In this document: piece after piece, positions 53,941 to 63,787 of the stretch
How positions within the stretch are numbered: position 1 is the stretch's first letter
Layout: each line of letters begins with the position of its first letter
Assembly: GCF_032118995.1 (NCBI RefSeq)
Contig: NC_092650.1
Span: 5,704,001-5,768,000 of the forward strand
From: Asterias amurensis
Lineage: Eukaryota; Echinodermata; Asteroidea; Forcipulatida; Asteriidae
Length of the DNA: 64,000 bases
Reading direction: 5' to 3'
Notes under the pieces: model-generated
Seen by the model: the letters and a program-made list of their open reading frames with translations, nothing else
Database searches by the model: none
What the model was told of the DNA's origin: nothing
Program-made: the position numbers and the translations under genes

Positions 53941-56900
53941 GTTGCTGAGGTCCCTGATTGCACTTGTCCAAGAGTTGTTGGATTGCCTCTGTGTCCCTCT
54001 CTCTCAACGAGTCTGAGAATTTCTCTCGCATACTGTCCCTGACCTGTTCACATTGAATAAATATTGACAGAGGTTCACTGTACGCGGGTTTTAGAAAGAC
54101 CTATACTGTCCCTGATCTGATCACATTGTGTATAAACATTGACAGAGGTTCACACAGGAGCTGTCGGATTGCCTCCCCCCTCTCCCCCTCTCTCTTTCTC
54201 TCAAGGAGTCTGAGTATTTCTCTTGCATGCTGTCCCTGATCTGTTCACATTGAATAAACATTGACAGAGGGTTCACTATACACAGGTTTGAGAATGGTAT
54301 ATACTATGCCTGCCCTGTTCACACTGAAGCTTTTTCAGATTCAAAATTTGGGGGATAAAATTATTTCTTTCTCTTTAACTAGACTACTTCAAAAGGAGTA
54401 GATTCTAACAATGTTTTATACAGTCAATGGCTCTTCAGTGCTCCCAAGTAAGCTTTTACTGTCAATAACTCGTAGAGTAGTCATCAAAAGCACGCCCTGC
54501 CTTAAGGCCGAGTCACACTGCAGCTCAGATGCTAAGAGAACGCATTCTATTGGTTGAATTGCTCTGCACAGAAAACGTACACCCTCATTCAACCAATAAA
54601 ATGCATTCTCTTTGCTTTGTGATCGTTATCATTTTTTGTTATCGCTGCAGTGTGACTCGGCCTTTAATCATCATTCTTCACATTCAGCACCTTTGACCTT
54701 TGCCCTTTCTCACCTGTCCAACATGTGTGTGCTCAAATGTCTGAAGCTGTCTCTGGAATCCAAAGTTAGGGTTGGCCACTTGCCTGGCCTGCTTGACCGC
54801 TTTGAGACAATCCCTCCAGCCATGGTCAGTCACGGTCATCAGGTACGCTACGGTCAGCGTTACACTCCTTGACACTCCAGCAATACTGTACCCAGAGAAA
54901 AAAAAACACATTCGTTGAGAGGGGGGTAAGGGATCATTAAACAAATATCAATAATAGTCTGATGTAATTTCAGTTTTGAAAGATTAGCCCCTTTCACACG
55001 AGAGCAAATTAGCAAGGGTCCCTTGCTAAATTGTAGCATGGTTGTAAGATTTTACAAAATGCACCTCGTGTGAAAGGACAATAATTTTTGGAGTGTCCAG
55101 GGTCCCTTGTCAAATCTTGTCCAACATTGCTACATTTTGTCGGAGGTCCGGACTTACAACAAAATCTTACACTAGCGGAAGTTTTGACCAGGGACGTAGG
55201 CTTCATCATCGTGTGAAAGGAATCCCTGTTTATTGAACGAAGCCCTAGGTGAAAATGCCCATACAGCGCGTGCTATTGATCAGGATTACCAATTCGTCAT
55301 ATCACTCTCGTGTCGCACAAGGGTTGTTACTTTTTTAACTTTGCAGTGGGAAAGCTCACAAAATCAGTCACACATGGTGCTAACGAATAAACAATCCACG
55401 CTGGTAAATTTTGTAGCAAGGGACCCTGGCTACATTTTGGCTGTGTGAAAAGGGCTATTGTGTTAAAGCCTGTTATTATATGGAGGTCACAGAAGCCATG
55501 GCCTTGTTGCCCTTGGTCTTGGCCTTGTTGCCCCTTCAAAAGTGTTCCATAGACTTTAAGATTCTCCTATATGGATATGACCTCTGCAAAATGAAAGAAG
55601 TGGCATTGCCCTCTCAAAGATTAGGATTCCCAGGCCAGGAGTGGATTTCACAAAGAGTTAAGACTAGTCTCATCTCGAGTTAGGACGAGTTACTTGTTTT
55701 CCTTAACTTTAGGACTAGCCATAGGTTTTTAATATCTCCTGGGACTGGTCCTAACTCTTTGTGAAGTCGACCCCAGGTAACGCTAAGGCCTGGGAGACCA
55801 TACAACAAATCAAAGAAACAGTTCTTTCTTTTATAGGATACTACTTTTAGTACTACATACTACATTAGTTATGTCTTATCTACCAAGCATCTCACCACAA
55901 GCTTTGGCTTTGGCTTACACGCTTGTTTAGGTTTGTACCTTGTAACGTATAGCTGGATTTATGGGTATTTCTTCAATTAATTCTTTTCGTTTGTTATGAA
56001 TTGTTAAGAAATCTTAGTGATGTACAAAAATGTGTTTTAAGCATTGAGAGGTACTTACCAGTGCACAAGTACGCAGCCCTGATTCACTCTGCAATTGTGG
56101 ATGAATTCAGTGGACTTGTAGAAAAACTGAGAGCTAAAATTAAACACACACCATTATAATTAATTAGGCAGATTTTTTTAAGCGTACTTTTTGAAGCGCT
56201 ATAAAAAGCCAAGATCATGCTTCCCACTGTAGCAAAGTGATGAGGATTGTTGCTATGCAAACAATCAATACGTACTGTTTTCCAATTCACCGATCCATTA
56301 GGCTCCGCCCACAAGAACATGTGCGCCTCTCCCAAACCATTCTGCACAACTCTGCCGCGCACACCAAGCAAACACGCACGCATGTCAGACCTTAATTTGT
56401 CAGACTTTTTGTTGCGCAATGGGTTGTGATTGGTCAATATGTAATGGGGCGGGGCTCAATGGATCGGTCTATTGTGTCTAAGAAAAGTGGCTTCGCATAA
56501 AGTAGAACCAGTTTTTGTTGGCCTGCTGCAAGCCGTTCCAGCCTAGCATAGTTCAGTAAGATAAAGGTCTCTTTTACATAATTTGTACTTACATGTTTGC
56601 AGTAGGAGTATCTGCTGAGTTTAAACAGAGGTACTCGATATGCTGAGGAAAGAAAACAGGAAAAATTTTATAGGATTTGAGGCATTGCATGGTGAGGGCT
56701 CAATATATATTTGGTTTGCAGTAACACCAAATATGTACTTGTAGGTAGAGTTTGTCTTTAAAGAACTGTCTTGCTTTATTTTACTACCGCGGAGTAGATA
56801 TTCTTCTCTTAACTAGTCATCGTCTCTTGACGATGACTAGAGCAAGCTAGTCGAAACGTTGAGACCAATTTAAGAACTGCCTCTGAGGTAGTACAATGTA

Positions 56901-58378
56901 TAGTTAATCACGATCCTGTTCAAGCTAAAGTAGTAGTCCCAGCCTATTTTCTATACCATCCGCCCGGGCAATAGTTAAAAAAGCAGGACAGTTTTTTTCA
57001 GAACTGAGAAGTCTTCCCGAACCCCCGAACAACTACTCTGTGGCAGTAGACCAAAGCAAGACATTTCTCTAAGAATAAACTCTACCTGGCAAGTAGATAC
57101 ACTCATGGTGTTACCACAAACCAAATGTATATATAAGAAACACTTCCATCCCGTTTTTATGGCAAAACATCTTATCTCTACACTTGCTTTTTTAAAGTGT
57201 CATTCTCAAGTTAAATAGTTTTGCCAGGAAGGCCTGCCTAGGACCTGTTGAAAATATTTGCGAAAAATCTGTCTCTTTTCTTCATGAAGGTACTCTTTAG
57301 TAAGGGAAGACCTATTATACCTTCGCAGGATTATCAGGCATGGAATGCTTTACGATCATCTGAAAATTCTTACCGGGAGTTGCCCCTTAGGATGGTCGTG
57401 GATTGCCACGATGTGTGTGATGTTATGATTACGCAATGCCTCCTGATCTTTTGCATCTAAAAAAGAAATAGAAGGTTTGAATTGAATGTATTAAATCGAG
57501 ATATTTCTGATGGGTTGCAGGCCTGGAATTTCACAGAGCTAACGGAGGGCATGGCCTCTGTTGCCCCTGGTCTTGGCCTTGTTGCCCCTCCATATTTTGG
57601 TTAATAACCTTAATCTGGTAAGCCTAATTATTGTTTTGCCTTGTTACTTGTTGTGCTTTTAAAGACAGTGGACACTATTGGTAATTGTCAAAGTCTAGCC
57701 TTCACAGTTGGTGTATCTCAACATATGCATAAAACATGTAAAATAACAAACCTGTGAAAATTTGAGCTCAATCGGTCTTCAAACTTGCGAGATAATCATG
57801 AAAGAAAAAACACCCTTGTCACAGGCAGTTGGTGCTTTCAGATGGTTCTGAGGTCTCTAAATCAAATTCGTGGAAAATTACTTCTTTCTCAAAAATTATG
57901 GTACTTCAGAGGGAGCCGTTTCTTACAATGTTGCATACCATCAACCTCTACCCATTACTCGTCACCATCATTATTTTGAGTACATGCAATTACCAATAGT
58001 GTCCACTGCCTTTAAGCAACTCTTTGAAAATTTTGCCCTGGTGTTCTGATCAGCAATGTGTTGGTTCAAGTCCGGCCCATAAAACACTTGTGTCCATAAG
58101 CTACACAGTTTGGGGATGTAAAGCTATCTAAAGGTCCTGTGTCTTGTGTAATAAAGAGAACCCAGTGCATTTATGGTAAAGAGAAGGGGGTTTACCCAAG
58201 TGTTTTCTGGCATGGTCTGGCAGCAACAAGTTTGTTTTGTCATTAAATTTCCTGTTCAAGTCAATCTAGTCTGAGCTTTTTGTGTGCAGCAGGAATAGAG
58301 TTAGGAAACTACAACAAGAATCTTTCATACAAGTTATTTCTTACCTCTGAAGTTTCCAACAAAAAGACCAGGAATAAT
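53867..58378 (-). CDS. DUSP15/DUSP22-type dual-specificity phosphatase (first coding exon not found)
   Basis: A small protein phosphatase that removes phosphate from Tyr and Ser/Thr; DUSP22 (JSP1) and DUSP15 (VHY) are N-myristoylated and act in JNK/ERK and receptor signalling at membranes. Exons on the minus strand are 58378-58345, 57456-57374, 56642-56593, 56133-56059, 54885-54714 and 54043-53867. They join in frame to 196 residues. Hallmarks: IIPGLFVGNFRDAKDQEALR, HNITHIVAIHD, YLCLNSADTP, the catalytic HCIAGVSRS, VAYLMTVTDHGW and NPNFGFQRQLQTFE. The first exon, expected to encode Met-Gly-Asn with the myristoylated glycine, should lie right of 58378 but was not found. The C-terminal exon (VRDSMREKFSDSLRERDTEA and onward) is tied to duplicated copies on both sides. 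Confidence 0.92.
54038..54330 (-). pseudogene. Duplicated copy of the DUSP last exon in the last intron
   Basis: At about 54140-54250 the minus strand reads RDSMQEKYSDSLRERERGRG, close to RDSMREKFSDSLRERDTEA of the real exon, and is preceded by the same GTTTATTCAATGTGAACAG acceptor region. GTCCCTGA(C/T)CTGTTCACATTGAATAAA words occur three times (54040, 54110, 54230). The copy has drifted into low-complexity GAGAGGGGGAG and lacks the later part. It could still be spliced as an alternative exon. Confidence 0.75.
54502..54668. mobile_element. Family H MITE in DUSP 3' intron
   Basis: TTAAGGCCGAGTCACACTGC and GCAGTGTGACTCGGCCTTTA ends; AGAACGCATTCTATTGGTTG and CAACCAATAAAATGCATTCT inside, as at 33160. 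It ends about 46 bases from exon 5. Confidence 0.9.
54978..55460. mobile_element. Composite inverted-repeat element in a DUSP intron
   Basis: CCCTTTCACACGAGAGCAAA at the left and TTTGGCTGTGTGAAAAGGGC at the right; AGCAAGGGTCCCTTGCTA and TAGCAAGGGACCCTGGCTAC inside. Further CCTTTCACACG words near 55070 and 55210 suggest a nested copy. Confidence 0.7.
55636..55778. mobile_element. Family E MITE in a DUSP intron
   Basis: AGGAGTGGATTTCACAAAGA at the left and TCTTTGTGAAGTCGACCCC at the right; TAGGACTAG words inside. Confidence 0.9.
56285..56475. mobile_element. Palindromic MITE in a DUSP intron
   Basis: ACCGATCCATTAGGCTCCGCCC at the left and GGGCGGGGCTCAATGGATCGGT at the right, joined by GCGCACACC and CACGCACGCATG words. 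Confidence 0.8.
56744..57093. mobile_element. Inverted-repeat element carrying the hairpin motif
   Basis: GTAGAGTTTGTCTTTAAAGA and ACTGTCTTGCTTTATTTTAC at the left pair with TCTAAGAATAAACTCTACC and AGACCAAAGCAAGACATT at the right. The inside holds hammerhead-like motif copy 4. A fragment of the same family is at 1630-1740. Confidence 0.75.
56819..56864 (+). ncRNA. Hammerhead-like hairpin motif, copy 4
   Basis: CATCGTCTCTTGACGATGAC then TAGAGCAAGCTAGTCGAAAC and GTTGAGACC. CTAG pairs with CTAG around AGCAAG; GAC..GTC pairing encloses it and GAAAC follows. The CTGAAGA strand is replaced by TTGACGATGA. Confidence 0.4.
57658..58014. mobile_element. Family A MITE in DUSP intron
   Basis: AAAGACAGTGGACACTATTG at the left and CAATAGTGTCCACTGCCTTT at the right. 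Confidence 0.92.
58045..58245 (+). mobile_element. tRNA-derived SINE, partial
   Basis: CTGATCAGCAATGTGTTGGT and TCAAGTCCGGCCC (B-box half), then GGGGATGTAAAGC and GAGAAGGGGGTTTACCCAAG. The A-box half is missing. Confidence 0.75.
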
Positions 58379-58708
58379 CTGCAAGTAAAAGATTCAGAAA
58401 CATTACACCCTACGTCGTTTTCTGAACTTTCAGCAGTGTCAACTTATTCTCTCAAATGTTCAGCTCTCTTCCTAATACGAGTTTCTTTATGACTTTGCTG
58501 TTCAGAATTGTCACTGTTGAGGCACTACTTTGTTCTTCAGCGTATAGATTTGTTTATAAAGCCATTCAACTTTTAATAATCAAAATTTGGGCTTCCCAAG
58601 TTGGAATGCGCCCGAGACTTGCACAGTTTATTACAATCCGATTCGCATTATAATTTACCCAATAAGGTATGGCAGACGTGATAGGAGTGTACTGTTTGGG
58701 TATATACA

Positions 58709-58861
58709 GACAAATTAACCCAAACCTTTAGACCCAGTAACTGGGGCGCTGTACTCCTTTTTTTGAAATTTTGACATTCTCGGTCGTACTAGCTAGTTCG
58801 ACCGAGAATGTTAAAATTTTGAAAAAAGGAGTACAGCGCCCCAGTTAATTACTAGGTCTAG
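58709..58861. mobile_element. Perfect palindromic MITE
   Basis: AGACCCAGTAACTGGGGCGC and GCGCCCCAGTTAATTACTAGG ends; ATTTTGACATTCTCGGTCG and CGACCGAGAATGTTAAAAT facing around TACTAGCTAGTT. Arms of about 70 bp pair with few mismatches. Confidence 0.93.
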
Positions 58862-58879
58862 ATGATGTCCCACACACAT

Positions 58880-59170
58880 TTAATAATAATAATAATAATA
58901 ATTACAATTCTTATATAGCGCATTTCACAATAACCGTATCAATGCGCTTTACATATAACATCCCTTTTTAATGTTTCTCAGCTTCCTTGGGGAGTATACA
59001 GCCCTAAGCTGCCTATAAGGCGCTTTTGGCGTTTTCATACACAATATCAGCCTCTACCCTCGCAGGTACCCATTTATACCCCTGGGTGAAGAGAAGCAAT
59101 TATAGTAAAGTATAGGCTCCAGGACACAAGTGTCACAATCGGGATTCGAACCCACACTCCGGTACCATGC
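58880..59170 (-). mobile_element. tRNA-derived SINE with (AAT)n tail
   Basis: An AAT microsatellite, then TATAGCGCATTTCACAATAA, AATGCGCTTTACATATAACA, CCCATTTATACCCCTGGGTG and GGGATTCGAACCCACACTCC. Minus-strand orientation, same family as 32330 and 44000. Confidence 0.85.
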
Positions 59171-59179
59171 ACCGTTTCT

Positions 59180-59355
59180 CTGAGGGGGGTCATTCTTACA
59201 AATACTATGACATCATTCCCCAGGACAGGGGTCTACCAACAGTCATTCTTTCCCAATAGCATTAGGATATGGAACAATCTCCCGAAAGACCTGATCAACT
59301 TCACAACTCTTGCTAGCTTTAAGCAGAGTGTACAGTCAGACCAGCTTCGCTAGGT
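59180..59355 (+). mobile_element. LINE reverse-transcriptase tail
   Basis: Translates as SFFPNSIRIWNNLPKDLINF and TTLASFKQSVQSDQLR then stop, the typical C-terminal end of CR1/jockey-like LINE polyproteins. About 170 bp survive, followed by possible LINE 3' UTR with TATATATCCACACCC. Confidence 0.8.
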
Positions 59356-59599
59356 CAGCCTGAGATGTTTTTAGCCGCACGTTCACTGTTCACCCACCTG
59401 CACTGTATATATATCCACACCCTCGCATGCACACAACAACCACAGCACATAATAATACACCAGATTGTGGACTATACTTCTTCTACGAAAGAAGAAGAAG
59501 AAACAGAAAGGGATAGTATATTACCTCGCTCATTCCAGCCCCCATGCTTTTATGGGAGAAGTAGTCTGCTAATGAGCAGAACGGTTGTTTTTGAGCACC

Positions 59600-59820
59600 A
59601 GGTGTGAGGTTTGTCGTTGGAATTCCTAAGCAGCAACACAAGCAGCGAGAGACCATCAGTCAAATCAAGGTGGTACAAACTGGCGTTCACAGATCATGGG
59701 CTAGAGCTCCTGTTTGGAGAATCCTTACAGGCAAATGAACATAGTGTACCTGTCAAAATAATATCACGTCTTGGTTTAGATAAAAAAACAATGTTAAATA
59801 CTAAAAAAGTATGATATCGT
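59600..59820 (+). other. Unidentified protein-like fragment
   Basis: An open frame with SSNTSSERPSVKSRWYKLAF and TDHGLELLFGESLQ. It has a coding feel but no family I recognise; it follows the LINE tail and may be part of another transposon or a decayed gene. Confidence 0.25.
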
Positions 59821-59895
59821 TAAAAGTAAAACGACCTTCCCCAGGTTTTAGCTGTTCAATCTGCAAGATACATGAGATAAAAACAGGAATCCTTT

Positions 59896-60243
59896 AAAGC
59901 CATTATTATACACTTTCGGAACAGAAAAAAAAAATAAAAGTTTACAGATATACAAATAACTTACAGGGTTTACAGAAGGTAATGGTGAAAGACTTCTCTT
60001 GAAATATTATTCCATGAAATGCTTTACTTTTTGAGAAATCATTAAAACAATTATAAATTCTCGTTATTGAGAATTAGGCCTACGGACTATTTTAAACACA
60101 TGTCATGACACGGTGAAACGTGCGGAAACAAGGGTGGGTTTTCCCCTTTTATTTCTCCCGACTCCAATGACTGATTGAGCCTAAAGTGTGGGCCTTTGGA
60201 CAATACTGTTTACCGAAAGTGTCCGTGCAAATGGCTTTAAAAC
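59896..60243. mobile_element. Family B MITE
   Basis: AAAGCCATTATTATACACTT at the left and CCGAAAGTGTCC at the right, with ATTCTCGTTATTGAGAAT in the centre. Confidence 0.9.
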
Positions 60244-60745
60244 AAAACTTTTTAAGGTAAACCAATAAGGTGGGCAAGCTCCGTATAATATTAATAAGAA
60301 CCCATGGAGAATGGTAAACACAGGGGAATCCAATACAGGTAACTACAGGTAACAAGTAATTTCTAATGCTCAACCAACATTTTTGAAAACAAATGAAACA
60401 TATGTTGAAATGAAATTGAAAGCCACAACCCAAATCACAATTTGATTTTGACAAGCAAAATATTTATTTCGACAATTTTATTTTTAAGGTTTTTATGTTT
60501 ATGATGAATTGAATGGATTCAACTAAGTTTTCAAGAATTTGTGATGACTGCAAAGGCACTTCCGATAACGCACACAAACTTACAAAAAAACAACAGAAAT
60601 GCAATTTTTCATTCGGTTTCCGCCTCCCTTGTTTACAAAATGTGTTTGTTAGAAACTCTAACTAATGAAGTGCGCCCTCTTGCGGGCGGGCCCAACAAAG
60701 TGTCACGTACAAACTGAAAAAAATGTTTGATTTCACTTTACATCG

Positions 60746-60973
60746 ATGTTTAACCATTTAGAACGTCGAAAAATTACAACTTTGTTCGAGGAAACGTCAT
60801 CAATATTGTGTTTGAATAATCTACGGAAGAAATATTACCACATTTGCAGCAGTCCGAAGAGTAGAATAGAAGATGCACTGACAGTCAACAAAATTGTAAA
60901 CAAAGATTACAAAATATGCATAAAATTGAAACCCAGACTCGTACGTGTAGCATCTATTGCCACATTACATTGA
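60746..60973 (+). other. 75-codon open frame in the DUSP-PRMT7 gap
   Basis: Starts MFNHLERRKITTLFEETSSI and is rich in Lys/Arg/Ile (LRKKYYHICSSP, KLKPRLVRVASIATLH). It has an ATG in an unremarkable context and no family match. It may be a small real gene or chance in AT-rich DNA. Confidence 0.2.
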
Positions 60974-61072
60974 TGATATGGTTACCAGTCTTTTTGGGGG
61001 CTGATAAATAAACTTGTGGGCGTGGCAGCAAATCAATTAATCTGATTGGTCTGGGTTTTTTTAACGCACAAC

Positions 61073-61222
61073 TACGCAGATAGTCTTGGTGCAAGACGTT
61101 TCTCGTTCAACCGGGGCGGTGAGTGGACTATAAGTCAGGGGAGTCGGTGCGCGCACTGTCGGTGGATTGGCCGCGGTGTGCGTGAAAAGGGAACGAGAAA
61201 CGTCTTGCACCAAGACTACTAC
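61073..61222. mobile_element. Inverted-repeat element with AGTCTTGGTGCA ends
   Basis: ATAGTCTTGGTGCAAGACGTTTCTCGTT at the left and GAACGAGAAACGTCTTGCACCAAGACTA at the right, described here by its shared block AGTCTTGGTGCAAGACGTTT; CACTGTCGGTGGATTGGCC inside. A relative is at 33620. Confidence 0.9.
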
Positions 61223-61229
61223 GCAGAAA

Positions 61230-62245
61230 GCACGTGTCTTCCCCCACACACTCTCCATCCATCCACCACACACACTCTGCAGTACATACATGTACAACAT
61301 ACGGACGGGTGCACACCGACCAAAGTCGTTATGCAATTGCAATATTGAAATCGCAACTTTCGATCACGAATGCATGTTTTCCAGAGATTTAATTATACAT
61401 TTAAAATAAAAGGAACAAAGTTAGTATCCATGCACGCTATCGAAGAGAACGGTAAGAAGGGTAACTTACCCCTCATTTCATTTGTATAAAATATTACATT
61501 TCTAATTATGAGCTTATGACGTTCATCTAGATATGGCGCTGTTCCTGACCTGAGTGTTGTTGGTTGAAATTAAATGTTGACATCTGCATACGAAATGTAC
61601 AGTGCTAATGCCCCAGTTATTATTATAAATGCAGTACTGAACATTGAGAATGTGCTGTTGTGTCATAAAAATATAATTTAAGTATTTTTATTGTCAAACT
61701 AATTAATGATAGTGATACACCACAATATGATTCTGTAATTATAATAATATTAATCATTAATTATTAGTAATGTTATACTTATTTTGTTTTACCAAATTAT
61801 ATTATTATAATATTATTGACTTCATTTTAATAATACATAGAAGTTTAATATCGATAGATATGAGAAATGAAAGAATGAGAAATGTTTCTGACACTGACAG
61901 TACGCTTCTCAGTTTCAATTTTTGATGGATAAAAACTTGTTGGATAGTATCTTTTTCATAATCACAATACTTGGAAGTGAAATGTTTCTCAAAATGTTTT
62001 TACAATGGAAAGCTGCTGCATGCTCTGGACTTCTCAGTGGGCTTCTATAATAATTGCTGTTAATTTTAAAAGTGATAACCGAAAGTCCAAACATCTCTCT
62101 TCTTCTCCCTTTAAAGTGCTGCTTCAGAAAATTTTAAGATTTCCGCACTGTGGCTGGGCGCACGCGTTCAGTCTAGTGGCGCAAATTTGGATGCAATGAT
62201 TATCACAAGTTCACACCAACCATCTGTGTCTGTACTTCTACTCTA
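61230..62245. other. Region upstream of PRMT7
   Basis: AT-rich, no shared repeats. A short ATG-initiated segment at 61432 (ATGCACGCTATCGAAGAGAA) is followed by a GTAAG donor and could be an upstream leader exon of PRMT7, but its phase does not suit the coding exon at 62482. Confidence 0.35.
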
Positions 62246-62249
62246 GAAA

Positions 62250-62453
62250 CTATATATAATGGGGAGCCTTAGTTTCTAGAAGTACTCGATCTGGTGCTGA
62301 TCTCACTGCAGCTGCCATTCCCAGTCCAGTCCACTTCTTTACGTCGTGCGTCCATGTTGTTGCTGGACGACTTCTCCTTCTCTTTCCCTCCACTGACCCC
62401 TGGATTATTTCTTTGTACGAAACCTCCGCGACGCATGATACATTTCCATTCAT
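62250..62453 (-). mobile_element. LINE reverse-transcriptase tail
   Basis: Minus-strand [20 protein letters not shown] and [20 protein letters not shown] match the C-terminal end of endonuclease-reverse transcriptase LINEs. It ends about 28 bases before the splice acceptor of the first coding PRMT7 exon. Confidence 0.85.
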
Positions 62454-62497
62454 TCCAAGTTTTTTACTTTATCACTCTGCAGATTTGTATTCTCTTG

Positions 62498-63769
62498 ATG
62501 TACACATCTTCACTTACTCGTCGAGTCATCTCCAATACAAGACGTTGGGCAATTTCCATGTCATCCAGTGAGACTTCAGAAATGCGGCATTTATTAGCAA
62601 GGGTCAATCCGATGACTGGTAGCAATGAATGGGTGGTTGAGGACGCCACATACGATTATCATCAGGAGATTGCTCGGTCGGCTTACACCGATATGCTCCA
62701 CGACGATGAAAGGGTATGTATCGTTCATAGAAACGACCCCAGGGAGAGCTGTGTGAGTTGTGGTATGGTTGCGAACCCTTAGGAGAGCTCAAATTTGGAT
62801 AGATGCGATTATCAGAACCCTCCATCTTCTTGATGGTCGGTGAAGAGGGAGGGTTATCGCAACTAAAATTGGGGGGGGGGGAAATATCCAAAAAGGCTAC
62901 CGTACTTGTGTATGGTCGGAACCCTTAGGAGGGCTCAAATTTGGATAGTTGCGATTATCGTAACCCTCCATCTTCCTGATGGTCGGTGAAGAGGGAGGGT
63001 TATCGCAACTAAAATGGGGGGGGGGGGGGAATATCCAAAAAGGCTACCGTACTTGTGTATGGTTGCGAACCCTTAGGAGGGCTCAAATTTGGATAGTTGC
63101 AATTATCGTACCCTCCATCTTCCTGATGGTCGGTGAAGAGGGAGGGTTATCACAACTAGAATGGGGGGGGGGAATATCCAAAAAGGCTACCGTACTTGTG
63201 TATGGTTGCGAACCCTTAGGAGGGCTCAAATTTGGATAAGTGCGATTATTGTAACCCTCCATCTTCCTGATGGTCGGTGAAGAGGGAGGGTTATCGCAAC
63301 TAAAATTGGGGGGGGGAAATATCCAAAAAGGCTACCGTACTTTTGTATAGCTTGAAATGATTACTGAACCAAAAGTGATTTAACAAGACCAGACAAGCAC
63401 AAAGACATTGAAGGGAAAATTTATCTCATTGTCTTTGAAAAAACTGATTTATTTTAACATAGTTTTGTTTCTTCAAGATGTTACACTGTGAAATATTGGT
63501 TTATCTTACATGTAGGCCTAGTTAAACAAAGAAATGCCAGACTTGTCTGGTCAAATATTTACTGGCTGGCAGTAGGACTACTGCAGTGTATATTTCTACT
63601 TTGTCCTTTTTTTGTACAGAATAAAAAATACTATGAAGGCATAAGACGAGCTATTAGAGTCATGCACGAGAGAGGGAAGAAGGCCCATGTACTAGACATC
63701 GGCACCGGAACCGGTCTACTGTCTATGATGTCGGCAGAAAGTGGGGCAGACTCTGTCCATGCGTGTGAG
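62498..63769 (+). CDS. PRMT7: Protein arginine methyltransferase 7, 5' part (two exons, runs off the right edge)
   Basis: A type III enzyme making monomethylarginine on histones and splicing proteins with S-adenosylmethionine. Exons: about 62482-62713 and 63620-63769, joining in phase 0. From the ATG at 62498 there are 122 codons in the window. [20 protein letters not shown] and [13 protein letters not shown] match the human start (NPTTGSVEW...[19 protein letters not shown]). Exon 2 carries [10 protein letters not shown] and the SAM-binding [12 protein letters not shown] (Asp98-Gly104). The N-terminus is about 26 residues longer than human if translation starts at 62498 (Arg-rich, [13 protein letters not shown]); the ATG at 62558 would be nearer the human start. 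An acceptor CTCTGCAG at 62481 precedes it, so a 5' leader exon is expected. Confidence 0.94.
62764..63350 (+). repeat. PRMT7: Minisatellite, four units of about 145-150 bp, in PRMT7 intron 1
   Basis: Units begin GTTGCGAACCCTTAGGAGGG at about 62764, 62914, 63062 and 63206. Each has ATGGTCGGTGAAGAGGGAGG, GTTATCGCAACTA, a G run of 8 to 12 bases and ATATCCAAAAAGGCTACCGT. The G-run length differs between units. The array begins 50 bases after the exon 1 donor. Confidence 0.95.
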
Positions 63770-63787
63770 GTAAACCAATTAAGTCAA

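Noticed and set aside
59822-59862. First coding exon of the DUSP gene (minus strand, reads IEQLKPGEG)
   Set aside because: It lacks the Met-Gly-Asn start expected for the family and the phase and donor do not join convincingly to 58378.
62764-63350. Open frames across the PRMT7 intron minisatellite (for example 62979-63239)
   Set aside because: They arise from a ~147 bp repeat with poly-G runs and lie between two well-defined PRMT7 exons.
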